Assembly: GCA_017522345.1 (NCBI GenBank)
Contig: JAFWZN010000079.1
Coordinates: forward strand, 62,001 to 126,000
DNA: 64,000 bases
Reading direction: 5' to 3'
Source: Clostridia bacterium
GTDB lineage: Bacteria; Bacillota; Clostridia; Christensenellales; Aristaeellaceae
Within the stretch, counting starts at the first letter, position 1, and each line of letters begins with the position of its first letter. The notes under the pieces were generated by a model. The model saw only the letters and a program-made list of their open reading frames with translations, did no database searches and was not told the DNA's origin. Made by a program: the position numbers and the translations under genes. Below are positions 51,859-59,661 of this stretch, in pieces.

Positions 51859-53346
51859 TTATTCAGCGGCTACGAGGGAAACGGTGCCGGTGGCTTCGTC
51901 GAACTGGACGTAGTAGGTGCCGGCGGTTTCAACCTTGAAGTTCTCTGCCGGGAAGTTGTCGTCCCAGCTGAGGCCCTTGCGAACCTTGAATTCTACGCCG
52001 GCTTCCATGGCGAAAGCTTCGGTAGACTGCCAGATCGCGTTGGTCTTGACCATGGGGAAGTCAGTGTCCCAGTTGGTGCCGTTTACGGTGCCGATAACGG
52101 TCCAGCCGTTCTTAACTTCGTCGGAGAGGGTGAACAGAGCCGCGATCTTGTTCTGATAGTTGTCAAGAGCAGCCTGCAGGCCCGCTTCGTCCTGGGCGGC
52201 CTTTACGTCATCGCCGATAACCTTGGCGATATCCCACCAAGAGCCGTGGATCTGGCCCTGGGGTACGGAGTAGGGAGACTGAGCGAGGAGAGCGGAGAGG
52301 CCGGGGTTGGCCTGAACAGCCTCGGAAGCCTGAGCAACATTGTTGGAGGGACCCCAAGCATGATTCTCAAATCTTTCCATCTGGCAGGCTTCGCCGGTCA
52401 GGTACTGAGCGAGCTTGTGGAGAGCGGCGGCCTTGTAGGCGTCAACCTGGGGCTTAACACCCATGAGCTTGCAGCCGTTGAAGGAGCCGATGTGGTAGGA
52501 CTGGCCGTCAACTTCGAAGGAGGGAAGATCCGCAACGCCCATGTTCTCGCCGAGGATGCCTTCTACGGTCTTGTAATCCCAGGTTCCGGTTACGACTACG
52601 GCAGCGCCGGACTCGAACTCAGCACCGGAGGAAGAGGAAAGGTGGAAGGGGGAGTCAACGAGCTTCTTCATACCCTTGACGGCGATAAGACCGGCGGGGC
52701 TGTTGAAGGTATCGGTTACGTCGATGAACTCGCCGTCAGCGTCGGTGTGCCACTCGGATACACAGCCGGTGCCGAAGAAGAAGGAAGCGAGGTACCAAGC
52801 GGAGGTCTGCATTTCGAAGGCAAAGTACTTCTGGGCGGCTTCGCAGTCGGCGATAACGGCCTCGAGGGACTCGATGCTGTCTTCGGAAACAACGCGCTTG
52901 TCATAGTACATGAAGTAGCCGTTGTCAGCGGTCAGGGGGTAGGCATAGATGGCGTCGCCGGACTGAGCTGCGGCAACAACGCCAGCGGCGTTGTTGGTCA
53001 CAACGTATTCCTGAGCGGCTACACCCAGCTTGGCCAGAGCGCCGGCCTGTACGAGGCGGGCAAACTGGTCCTGAGCAAAGCAGTACAGATCGCCGCCGGC
53101 TTCAACGTCGGTGATCATGAGGGTGGCGGCGTCGGCTTCGGAAACGGCCTCGATGGTCGCGTTGAACTTGATGCCGTCGGTATTGGTCTGGTTGAAAGCT
53201 TCAACCTGAGCCTTGGTGGTCTCAACGATTTCCTGAGCAACCCAGATGGTTACGTCATATTCGCCGGCCAGGCTGGAAGCGCTGGCGAAGGAGAACATGG
53301 AAAGAGCCATCATGGCGGTCAGAAGGAGAGCTAAGAACTTCTTCAT
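51859..53346 (-). CDS. Sugar-binding protein of the ABC system, with C-terminal add-on domain
   Basis: 495 residues. Signal peptide 1-24 ends FASASSLAGEY and contains no cysteine, so the usual Gram-positive lipobox is missing. The MalE-type solute-binding domain runs to about 395 (GDLYCFAQDQFARLVQAGAL, GSFNGCKLMGVKPQVDAYKA). Residues about 405-495 form a small beta domain (GWTVIGTVNGTNWDTDFPM, GTYYVQFDEATGTVSL) similar to SusE/SusF- or starch-binding-like modules. It probably captures galacto-oligosaccharides for the permeases. GGAGG-type site (GGAAAGAA) precedes the ATG. A strong promoter lies upstream. Confidence 0.9.
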   Translation of the reverse strand: MKKFLALLLTAMMALSMFSFASASSLAGEYDVTIWVAQEIVETTKAQVEAFNQTNTDGIKFNATIEAVSEADAATLMITDVEAGGDLYCFAQDQFARLVQAGALAKLGVAAQEYVVTNNAAGVVAAAQSGDAIYAYPLTADNGYFMYYDKRVVSEDSIESLEAVIADCEAAQKYFAFEMQTSAWYLASFFFGTGCVSEWHTDADGEFIDVTDTFNSPAGLIAVKGMKKLVDSPFHLSSSSGAEFESGAAVVVTGTWDYKTVEGILGENMGVADLPSFEVDGQSYHIGSFNGCKLMGVKPQVDAYKAAALHKLAQYLTGEACQMERFENHAWGPSNNVAQASEAVQANPGLSALLAQSPYSVPQGQIHGSWWDIAKVIGDDVKAAQDEAGLQAALDNYQNKIAALFTLSDEVKNGWTVIGTVNGTNWDTDFPMVKTNAIWQSTEAFAMEAGVEFKVRKGLSWDDNFPAENFKVETAGTYYVQFDEATGTVSLVAAE

Positions 53347-53412
53347 GATGATATTCTTCCTTTCGATATTTTTGATTTTTCAAGGGTTCCTGAAAAATCC
53401 TCACAGGTGTAT

Positions 53413-53441
53413 ATTTTATAGTAGGTATGTAAAGTTGTCAA
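53413..53441 (-). promoter_or_regulatory. Sigma-A promoter of the sugar-binding protein/ABC operon
   Basis: On the minus strand: TTGACA, 17-base spacer, TAAAAT, about 65 bases before the start at 53346. It separates the ABC genes from GH53 and allows independent control. Confidence 0.82.
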
Positions 53442-53480
53442 TATAATTGGAATAATTCTGGGCGGAATCGTGAGGTTTTA

Positions 53481-53505
53481 ACACAAAAACATTCTTTTTT
53501 TGTGT
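53481..53505. promoter_or_regulatory. Inverted repeat upstream of the ABC promoter
   Basis: ACACAAAAA and TTTTTGTGT, 9 bp each, 7-base spacer, about 40 bases upstream of the -35 box and just past the GH53 stop. It could be an operator or a weak hairpin; there is no T tract on the GH53-reading strand. Confidence 0.4.
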
Positions 53506-53533
53506 CAAAATACGTCCTTGAGGGGGATTAAAT

Positions 53534-55471
53534 TTATTTTACGCTGTTGAGCATCATGTCGTCGATTTTGCCCCACGCGCCGTTTCCCGCGCCCTCGCAT
53601 TTGACATACACGCCGACGGTTACGCTTTCGCCGCCTTCGTAGAGGAACGAATCCGTTTTAGCCGTGTCCCAATTGCCGTAGGAGGTGATGGACATGGGCG
53701 CGGCAGCGACGATGTCGCCGTCGATTTTCACATAGGCGTAGATTTCGGTTTTGCCGGCGTCGCCGCCCATGATGGAGGCGGTGAGGGCGTATTTGCCTGC
53801 GGTGAGGGTGTCAAGCGTCTGCTCCAGCGTGAATTCCACGCTGTTTTTCTGAGCCGACCAAAAATGCGCGTGCTTGGTTCCGGTCAGGGAGTCCGTCTTT
53901 TTATCTTCGATGTAGAGCTCGTCCGCATTCTTAAGATCGGTGAAAACCCAGCTCTTGCCGCCTTCTTCAAAGCTGTAGTCGGTCAGGTAGTTGTATTCAA
54001 TCATCGAAACATAGGCTTTAGCCGTCATGCCGCCCGCGATTCCATCGACAACATATTGATTGGGGCCTGCGGCGTGCATGGTTTTATCCATCTCGTCGGT
54101 GAGATTCCATGTGACGGGCAAGGCTTTTTTACTGTTGTCCGTCATGACTGCGTTTACGGTTTCGGGAAGCGAAAGCGGCGCGTTCAGATCGCATATGAGA
54201 TTTACGTCCTCAAGCGCGTCGGCGACGGGCGCGATTTTATTTCCTTCCCGCATGAGCTTAAAGACTTTAAGCGATTCAAGCGGACGCCCGTTTTCGTCGA
54301 ACATCGCCTGATTGTCCACAGCGTTTCCGCCGTAATATTTGCCCGCGTCGTTTGCGTCATAGGTTTTTGCATAGCTGGTCGCCCAGCCCGAGCCGTACGT
54401 TTCCCATTTTTCGTTATTTTCCTCCCAGCTGTTTGTGCCGACAGAAATCCACGTGCCCTCCCAGTAAACGACGCCGATGCCGGAGGGGGTATAGTTCACG
54501 ATGGTATTGGTGACGTCGACGATGTTGTTGGCCTGTCCCTGCACGGTGAAGGGATAGGATTTCACGATTGCGCCGCCGTCTGAAATGGTGTTTCCGTAAA
54601 AGTCGGTGTCATGAGCGGTATAGGCATAGGAGGTTTCCATGACCATGACCTTTTTTCCGTAGGTGTTTGCAACATCGGTTAAAACGTTTGAAAGGTTTTC
54701 AAGCGTTCCGTGCCAGAAGGGGTAGTAGGAGGTGGCGAATACGTCGTAATCCACCTTGTAGTAATCCATTTTCTTGGCGTAGGTTGCATAGGAGTCCGCC
54801 TTTTCGGGATTGGCGAAGTGCAGGGCGACCAGCGCGTCCGGGAAGATTTCGCGCGTCGCCCTTGCGCCCGCCTGCATGAGATACTGGATGTTGAACCACG
54901 TTTTCTCGCCGCACATTTTGCCGTTGGTTTCGTTTCCAACCTGCACCATGCCGACGTCCACGCCCGCATCCTTAAGCATCAGGAGGCATTCGCGGGTGTA
55001 ATTGTAGAGCGCCTCTGTTTTTTCCTCGATTTCCATGCCCGCCCAGGCGATGGGCACCATCTGCTTGCCCGGATCGGCCCAGAAGTCGGAATAGTGGAAA
55101 TTCGCAATCAGCTTCATGCCGTATTTTGTTGCGCGCCGACCGATTTTAACCGCCTTTTCGATGTCGTTGTTGCCGCCGCCGTAGCCCCGGCCCGCCATGT
55201 CGTAGGGATGATTCCAGATGCGAACGCGGATATGCGTTATGCCGTTATCCGCAAGAACCTTGAAAACGTCTTCTTCGTTTCCGTCAAAATCATAGTACTT
55301 TACGCCGCTGTCTTCAAGGGCGACGACGCAGGAGGCGTCCATGCCGAAGATGAAATCGTCCGGGAGGTTTTCGATTTTCCGAACGTAAAGGCTGCTTTCC
55401 TCCTCCGAAAACGCGGGGGAAAAGACGGATACAGAAAGCGCGATCAGAAGAATAAGGCAAAGAAATTTCAT
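53534..55471 (-). CDS. Secreted endo-beta-1,4-galactanase, GH53
   Basis: 645 residues. Signal peptide 1-22. GH53 TIM barrel at about 35-390: acid/base Glu in VQVGNETNGKM and nucleophile Glu in VMVMETSYAYT. The typical N-terminal GMDASCVVALEDSGVKYYD is present. A Big_4-like bacterial Ig domain (about 420-500) and a carbohydrate-binding-like beta domain (about 505-640, YSFEEGGKSW, KIDDMMLNSVK) follow. It cleaves beta-1,4-galactan or arabinogalactan outside the cell. It overlaps no gene; two membrane proteins precede it and the ABC system follows. Confidence 0.93.
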   Translation of the reverse strand: MKFLCLILLIALSVSVFSPAFSEEESSLYVRKIENLPDDFIFGMDASCVVALEDSGVKYYDFDGNEEDVFKVLADNGITHIRVRIWNHPYDMAGRGYGGGNNDIEKAVKIGRRATKYGMKLIANFHYSDFWADPGKQMVPIAWAGMEIEEKTEALYNYTRECLLMLKDAGVDVGMVQVGNETNGKMCGEKTWFNIQYLMQAGARATREIFPDALVALHFANPEKADSYATYAKKMDYYKVDYDVFATSYYPFWHGTLENLSNVLTDVANTYGKKVMVMETSYAYTAHDTDFYGNTISDGGAIVKSYPFTVQGQANNIVDVTNTIVNYTPSGIGVVYWEGTWISVGTNSWEENNEKWETYGSGWATSYAKTYDANDAGKYYGGNAVDNQAMFDENGRPLESLKVFKLMREGNKIAPVADALEDVNLICDLNAPLSLPETVNAVMTDNSKKALPVTWNLTDEMDKTMHAAGPNQYVVDGIAGGMTAKAYVSMIEYNYLTDYSFEEGGKSWVFTDLKNADELYIEDKKTDSLTGTKHAHFWSAQKNSVEFTLEQTLDTLTAGKYALTASIMGGDAGKTEIYAYVKIDGDIVAAAPMSITSYGNWDTAKTDSFLYEGGESVTVGVYVKCEGAGNGAWGKIDDMMLNSVK

Positions 55472-55488
55472 GAATGCTTCCTCCTTCA

Positions 55489-56043
55489 TCATTCGATTTC
55501 AAACAGATATCGGGCAAAATTGACCGCTTCGTCGCTCACGGCGTTTTCGTTGCCCATAAGGTGCAGGGATGATTTTCCGAACACAAGGTAGTGGTTTTCC
55601 GCCGGATAGTCGATTGATTTGGTTAATATGCCCGAGGCGGTTTCTTTGTCATACGCCTTGAAGCCGTAGGGAATGCCGTTAAACACAAATACCTCGCCCG
55701 GCGCCTGTGCGTTTTCGGGAAGCGGCGCGAACCATTCGAAATATTCGTGAAAGCCGGATTCCGACACGATGTAAAGATCGCTTTCCCGGATGGCGTCCGA
55801 CGACATCATGGAGTAGGAGAAGGGCTTGACCTGCGCCAAGCGAATAACGTCGGAAGGGAATTCTTCAAGCCTCGACGCGATGTACGTATTTTCAGGCACG
55901 TCGCATTCGACGAACAAAACGATTTTCTCCTTTCGCGGCGCGTCCGTCAGGAAGGTGAAAATCCAGCTCCAGAAAAACACGGTGATCATCAGCCAGAAAA
56001 GCAGAAGCGGCGTAAGGTGCATGATTTTTCTAAGCGTTTTCAT
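55489..56043 (-). CDS. Membrane-anchored protein of unknown function, upstream of GH53
   Basis: 184 residues. One membrane helix at about 12-32 (LLLFWLMITVFFWSWIF) with an extracellular domain of about 150 residues (LFVECDVPENTYIASRLEEF). The domain has the alternating strand-helix look of a small binding fold, but I recognise no family. It begins 4 bases inside the stop of the 160-residue membrane protein, and ends 18 bases before GH53, so the three form one operon. Probably linked to galactan use. Confidence 0.65.
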   Translation of the reverse strand: MKTLRKIMHLTPLLLFWLMITVFFWSWIFTFLTDAPRKEKIVLFVECDVPENTYIASRLEEFPSDVIRLAQVKPFSYSMMSSDAIRESDLYIVSESGFHEYFEWFAPLPENAQAPGEVFVFNGIPYGFKAYDKETASGILTKSIDYPAENHYLVFGKSSLHLMGNENAVSDEAVNFARYLFEIE

Positions 56044-56522
56044 CCGATCACCTCCGCCTGCGTGATGTAGCCTTTCGCGGTTTTTACGCGCACAACCTTT
56101 CCGTTTGCGGGCAGAAGGGAAGCGTATCTTGAATGTATGGAAAAGGTCTTTTCTTCTTCGTCGTTTTTAAGCGTCACTTTTTGAATTTCGATGCTCTTGG
56201 GAATGTTAAAAACAACGGGCGATACGGAGATTTGGCCCTCAAAGGAGGAAGTTTCTTCCTTTAATATGTGTTCCATGTGCTTGCTTTCGCGCAAAACGGG
56301 GAGGAAGGAAAGATTCAATACCAGAATCGAAATCCATCCAGACAGCGTCATATCGATAATGATTGCCAAAAGCAGTTTAGAGGCGTTCGATGTTTTCACA
56401 AACTGGCAGAGGATTATAGCCGCCGCGAGGGATGCAAGCGTCAGAAAAATCAGAAAAAGCCGGATCAGTCCCGCGCGTTTTTTTAGGATTGTCAGCCGCT
56501 CCCTTGGATAAAACTCGATCAT
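56040..56522 (-). CDS. Two-helix membrane protein of unknown function
   Basis: 160 residues. Two membrane helices (about 22-42 and 48-72; LFLIFLTLASLAAAIILCQF, IIIDMTLSGWISILVLNLSF) and a C-terminal cytoplasmic or extracellular beta domain (TFSIHSRYASLLPANGKVVR). No family recognised. The ATG at 56522 is 10 residues into a longer frame; the upstream ribosome site is weak (AAAGG). First gene of the GH53 operon. Confidence 0.6.
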   Translation of the reverse strand: MIEFYPRERLTILKKRAGLIRLFLIFLTLASLAAAIILCQFVKTSNASKLLLAIIIDMTLSGWISILVLNLSFLPVLRESKHMEHILKEETSSFEGQISVSPVVFNIPKSIEIQKVTLKNDEEEKTFSIHSRYASLLPANGKVVRVKTAKGYITQAEVIG

Positions 56523-56573
56523 AGCAAAAGTACCTTTCGTTTTTTCTTTCATTATATCATGTCCTGCATCCTC

Positions 56574-56602
56574 TTGACAAGCGAGCGTTTGTGTGAGATA
56601 GT
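56574..56602 (+). promoter_or_regulatory. Promoter of the GH13 amylase gene
   Basis: TTGACA, 17-base spacer, GATAGT, 31 bases before the start at 56634. The gene is divergent from the GH53 operon. Confidence 0.6.
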
Positions 56603-56633
56603 ATGCGTATTGAATGGATCGGGAGTGAAGAAT

Positions 56634-58259
56634 ATGAAACGCTTTTTTGCTTTTGTAATTGCGTGCATGATGATTTTATCCGCCGGCGCGGAGGAATATC
56701 TTCCCAAGCGCTATCCCTTAAACGAAAACGGAGAAGCCGTGATTGACGATGTTGTTTTCTATAACGAGGGCGCGGATATCGGCTTGAACCGCGTGTTTTA
56801 TGAGATCTTCGTGGGCTCGTTTTCCGATTCGAACGGCGACGGCGTGGGCGATCTTCGCGGAATCATCAACCGCATGGATTACTTAAACGACGGAAACCCC
56901 GCCTCCGGAACGAGCCTTGGCGTTGAGGGCGTCTGGCTTACGCCGATTTTCGCGTCGCCCTCCTATCACAAATACGACGTGACGGATTTTTTTAGAGTCG
57001 ATCCCGCGTTCGGCACGATGGAGGATTTGAAGGAGCTGATCGATCTTTGCCACGAAAGGGACGTAAAAATCATTCTCGACCTACCCATCAATCACACCTC
57101 AACCGAAAACAAATGGTTTATAAATTTTGTCAACAGCCATCTGCTTAATAACCCTGCCAACGCCTACTACGATTTCTATTCGTGGAAAACCGTCGACGCG
57201 GAAGCGCCCGCAGGACGCCATTTCGCGAGATGGCAAAACGGCAAGGTGATGTACGAGGGCAATTTTTCGGATCAGATGCCCGAGCCGGATTTCGACAATC
57301 CCATGGTGCGCGAGGCGTTTTTGGACGTTGCGCTTTACTATATTGATCTCGGCATCGACGGCTTCCGCTTTGACGCGGCCAAGTATATCTATATGGGCGA
57401 TAATCAAAAGTGCGTCGAATTCTGGGATTGGTATATCGGAGCGCTTAAGAAGGTCAAGCCGGATTTGTACACCGTTGCGGAGGTATGGGACGGCGACGGC
57501 GTGATCGACCAGTATATTCCCGTGACCAATTGCTTCAATTTCACAACCAGCCAGGTTTCGGGCCTCATTGCAGAAACCGCCAAAGCCGGAAACGTGAACC
57601 GCTTTACTGCCTATATGGACGGCTATCTTGACAGAATTGAGCGTTTAAATGACAATGCGATGAGCGTCCTGTTCGTGTCCAACCACGACATGGACAGAGC
57701 GGCAGGGTATCTGACCGCAGCCAGCGGTCACATGAAGATGGCGGCAAATCTCTACCTTCTGTCGCCCGGCTCTCCCTTCATCTATTACGGAGAGGAAATC
57801 GCCCTTCGCGGCTCGCGCGGCGGCGCAAACACCGACGCAAACCGCCGCCTTAAAATGCTCTGGGGCGACGGCGACACCGTGCAAAATCCCGAGGGCATGA
57901 CCTATGAGGACAAAAAGCAAACGCCCTATTCCGTAAAAGACCTCTATTCGATGTCCGACGGCATGTATAACTACTATAAGCGCCTTCTGATGATCCGAAA
58001 AGCCAATCCTGAAATCGCGGCGGGCGAATACACCGCTTTAACCCTTGAAAACACCAAAGCCGGCGGCTTTATCGCGGAGCTGAACGGACAAAAGGTCGCG
58101 GTTTTCCATAATACATCGTCAAGCCGCGCCGAAATCGATCTTTCTGCCGTTACGGATATCGAGTTTACCGCCATTGCCGCTTTCATCGGCATGGGTCAGG
58201 CGCAACTGAATGGAAGCATCCTGATTCTGGATCCCCAGACCAGCGCGGTTGTTCGATAA
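56634..58259 (+). CDS. Secreted alpha-amylase-family enzyme, GH13
   Basis: 541 residues. Signal peptide 1-18 (cleavage near AGA/EE). GH13 barrel: region I LPINHTS; nucleophile Asp in DGFRFDAAKY (about 245), acid/base Glu in TVAEVWDGDG, and transition-state Asp in VSNHDMDR. Region of LGVEGVWLTPIFASPSYHKY is typical. The C-terminal beta domain is short. Cleaves alpha-glucans or related alpha-glucosides outside the cell; specificity unclear. Own promoter, divergent from the GH53 operon. Confidence 0.93.
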   Translation: MKRFFAFVIACMMILSAGAEEYLPKRYPLNENGEAVIDDVVFYNEGADIGLNRVFYEIFVGSFSDSNGDGVGDLRGIINRMDYLNDGNPASGTSLGVEGVWLTPIFASPSYHKYDVTDFFRVDPAFGTMEDLKELIDLCHERDVKIILDLPINHTSTENKWFINFVNSHLLNNPANAYYDFYSWKTVDAEAPAGRHFARWQNGKVMYEGNFSDQMPEPDFDNPMVREAFLDVALYYIDLGIDGFRFDAAKYIYMGDNQKCVEFWDWYIGALKKVKPDLYTVAEVWDGDGVIDQYIPVTNCFNFTTSQVSGLIAETAKAGNVNRFTAYMDGYLDRIERLNDNAMSVLFVSNHDMDRAAGYLTAASGHMKMAANLYLLSPGSPFIYYGEEIALRGSRGGANTDANRRLKMLWGDGDTVQNPEGMTYEDKKQTPYSVKDLYSMSDGMYNYYKRLLMIRKANPEIAAGEYTALTLENTKAGGFIAELNGQKVAVFHNTSSSRAEIDLSAVTDIEFTAIAAFIGMGQAQLNGSILILDPQTSAVVR

Positions 58260-58348
58260 CGGATGCGGCCTAAAGGCTTCCCATCGAATAAATCAGCGTT
58301 TACTCAAGGGGAAGGCTTTTGGAAGAATGAATAAGGATAAAACTCTAT

Positions 58349-58389
58349 AAAAATTCTCCCCGCCGAAGTATTCGGCGGGGAGAATTTTT
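58349..58389. terminator. Bidirectional terminator
   Basis: Perfect 19-bp stem (AAAAATTCTCCCCGCCGAA) with a 3-base loop and T tracts on both outer sides. It serves the GH13 gene and the convergent oxidoreductase. Confidence 0.9.
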
Positions 58390-58396
58390 ACATTTC

Positions 58397-59461
58397 TTAG
58401 TCCAGCACGATTTCCTTGTGGGATTCGGAGGAATCGTAGATGGCCTGCATCATCTTGGCGGTGATGATAACGGTGTCGATGTGGCTGGGGAGCTTTTCGC
58501 GGGTCTCGATGCAATCGATGAACGCGTCGATTTCGTTCTGGAAGTGGTCGCGCATATTGAATTCGGGGGTGTATTCAACCAGCGCGCCGTTTTCGGCGGT
58601 GTATACCTTGAAGGTGGAGCCGTAGGTCAAGCGGATGCCGCCCTTATCGCCCATGAAGTCGATATAGGTTTCGTTTTCGCCGATGTTCTGGGCCCATGCG
58701 CCCTGGAAGGAGATGGTGGGGCCTTCGGTTCTGATGATGCCGACGACGGAATCGTCTACGTCATAGGTGCCGTTTACATTCTTGGTATCCTCGGCCCACA
58801 TGGATTTGTAGGCGTAATTCGGCATGTCTTTTCCGAGCTTGCAGAACGCTTCGCCGGAAACGGTCAGGGGCTTGGGATCGCCGGTGCAGTACATGACGAT
58901 ATCGAGGTAATGTACGCCCCAGTCGATCAGCGCGCCGCCGCCCGCGATGGCCTTGGTGGTGAAAGCGCCGCCGAGTCCGGGGATGGAGCGATGGGCGCGG
59001 AAGGAAGCGTATACGTGGAAGATTTCGCCGAGCTTGCCGCTAGCGATGTACTTTTTAATCATGTTTACGCTGTCGTTGAAGCGGTTTACAACGCCGATGT
59101 TCAGGATGCGGCCGGTTTCATGCTGAACCTTCTGCATCTCAAGGGCTTCTTTGTAAGTGCGGGCAGCGGGCTTCTCGGAAAGAACGTCCTTGCCGGCGCG
59201 CATTGCGTCGATTGCGATCTGCGGATGGGCGTAGTTAGGGGTGCAGACGGAAACGGCCTGAATCTCAGGGTCGTTGAGCGCTACATGATAATCTTCGATA
59301 GCGGTGCCGCAGCCGTACTTTTCAACGCAGGCTTCCGCCTTGTGAAGCAGGATATCGCAGAAATATTTGATTTCCGCCTTGGGGTTATTCAGATAGGAAG
59401 GAATGTGGGCGGCGTTTGCGATGGTGCCGCAGCCGATGATGGCAACCTTAATCTTGCTCAT
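58397..59461 (-). CDS. Gfo/Idh/MocA family oxidoreductase
   Basis: 354 residues. NAD(P)-dependent sugar or polyol dehydrogenase. The Rossmann motif is AIIGCGTIANAAHIPSYL at the N-terminus; the family catalytic Lys is in SEKPAARTYKEA (about 92-103); the substrate-side region is GGGALIDWGVHYLDIVMYCT. The substrate is not readable. The ATG at 59461 follows GAGAGG, preferred to a longer frame. A promoter with an inverted repeat lies upstream. Confidence 0.92.
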   Translation of the reverse strand: MSKIKVAIIGCGTIANAAHIPSYLNNPKAEIKYFCDILLHKAEACVEKYGCGTAIEDYHVALNDPEIQAVSVCTPNYAHPQIAIDAMRAGKDVLSEKPAARTYKEALEMQKVQHETGRILNIGVVNRFNDSVNMIKKYIASGKLGEIFHVYASFRAHRSIPGLGGAFTTKAIAGGGALIDWGVHYLDIVMYCTGDPKPLTVSGEAFCKLGKDMPNYAYKSMWAEDTKNVNGTYDVDDSVVGIIRTEGPTISFQGAWAQNIGENETYIDFMGDKGGIRLTYGSTFKVYTAENGALVEYTPEFNMRDHFQNEIDAFIDCIETREKLPSHIDTVIITAKMMQAIYDSSESHKEIVLD

Positions 59462-59500
59462 GGGAAAAATCCTCTCTTTCACATAAAAGTGGCTACCCAT

Positions 59501-59531
59501 ATGGTATCACTTGCATGTAAGTTTTGCAAGT
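59501..59531 (-). promoter_or_regulatory. Promoter and possible operator of the oxidoreductase gene
   Basis: On the minus strand TTGCAA, 17-base spacer and TACCAT form a promoter. An inverted repeat ACTTGCA-9-TGCAAGT (59509-59531) overlaps its -35 box and spacer, so a repressor bound here would block RNA polymerase. The region 59532-59661 also holds a stem AAATGTCCG/CGGACATTT at 59614-59651 with no T tract. Confidence 0.5.
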
Positions 59532-59661
59532 AATTTTGTCCTTAATTTTTCACGCGGGCGCACGCTTGCAATACGCCGGTAAGCGGTAATGGGCGTTTAT
59601 GAATATGACGCGCAAATGTCCGTTTTCGCTTTCCGAGAAAGGCGGACATTTACAGCGAAGG

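Noticed and set aside
52246-53334. Long open frame on the plus strand (over 360 codons) opposite the sugar-binding protein gene
   Set aside because: It is the antisense shadow of a clear solute-binding protein; glycine- and valine-rich with no family motif, and no ribosome site.
58418-59533. Long open frame on the plus strand opposite the Gfo/Idh/MocA gene
   Set aside because: The minus-strand product has Rossmann and EKP motifs; the plus frame has only low-complexity glycine/valine-rich sequence.
59614-59651. Hairpin considered as a terminator
   Set aside because: Perfect 9-bp outer arms but no T tract on either strand; left as an unassigned inverted repeat.
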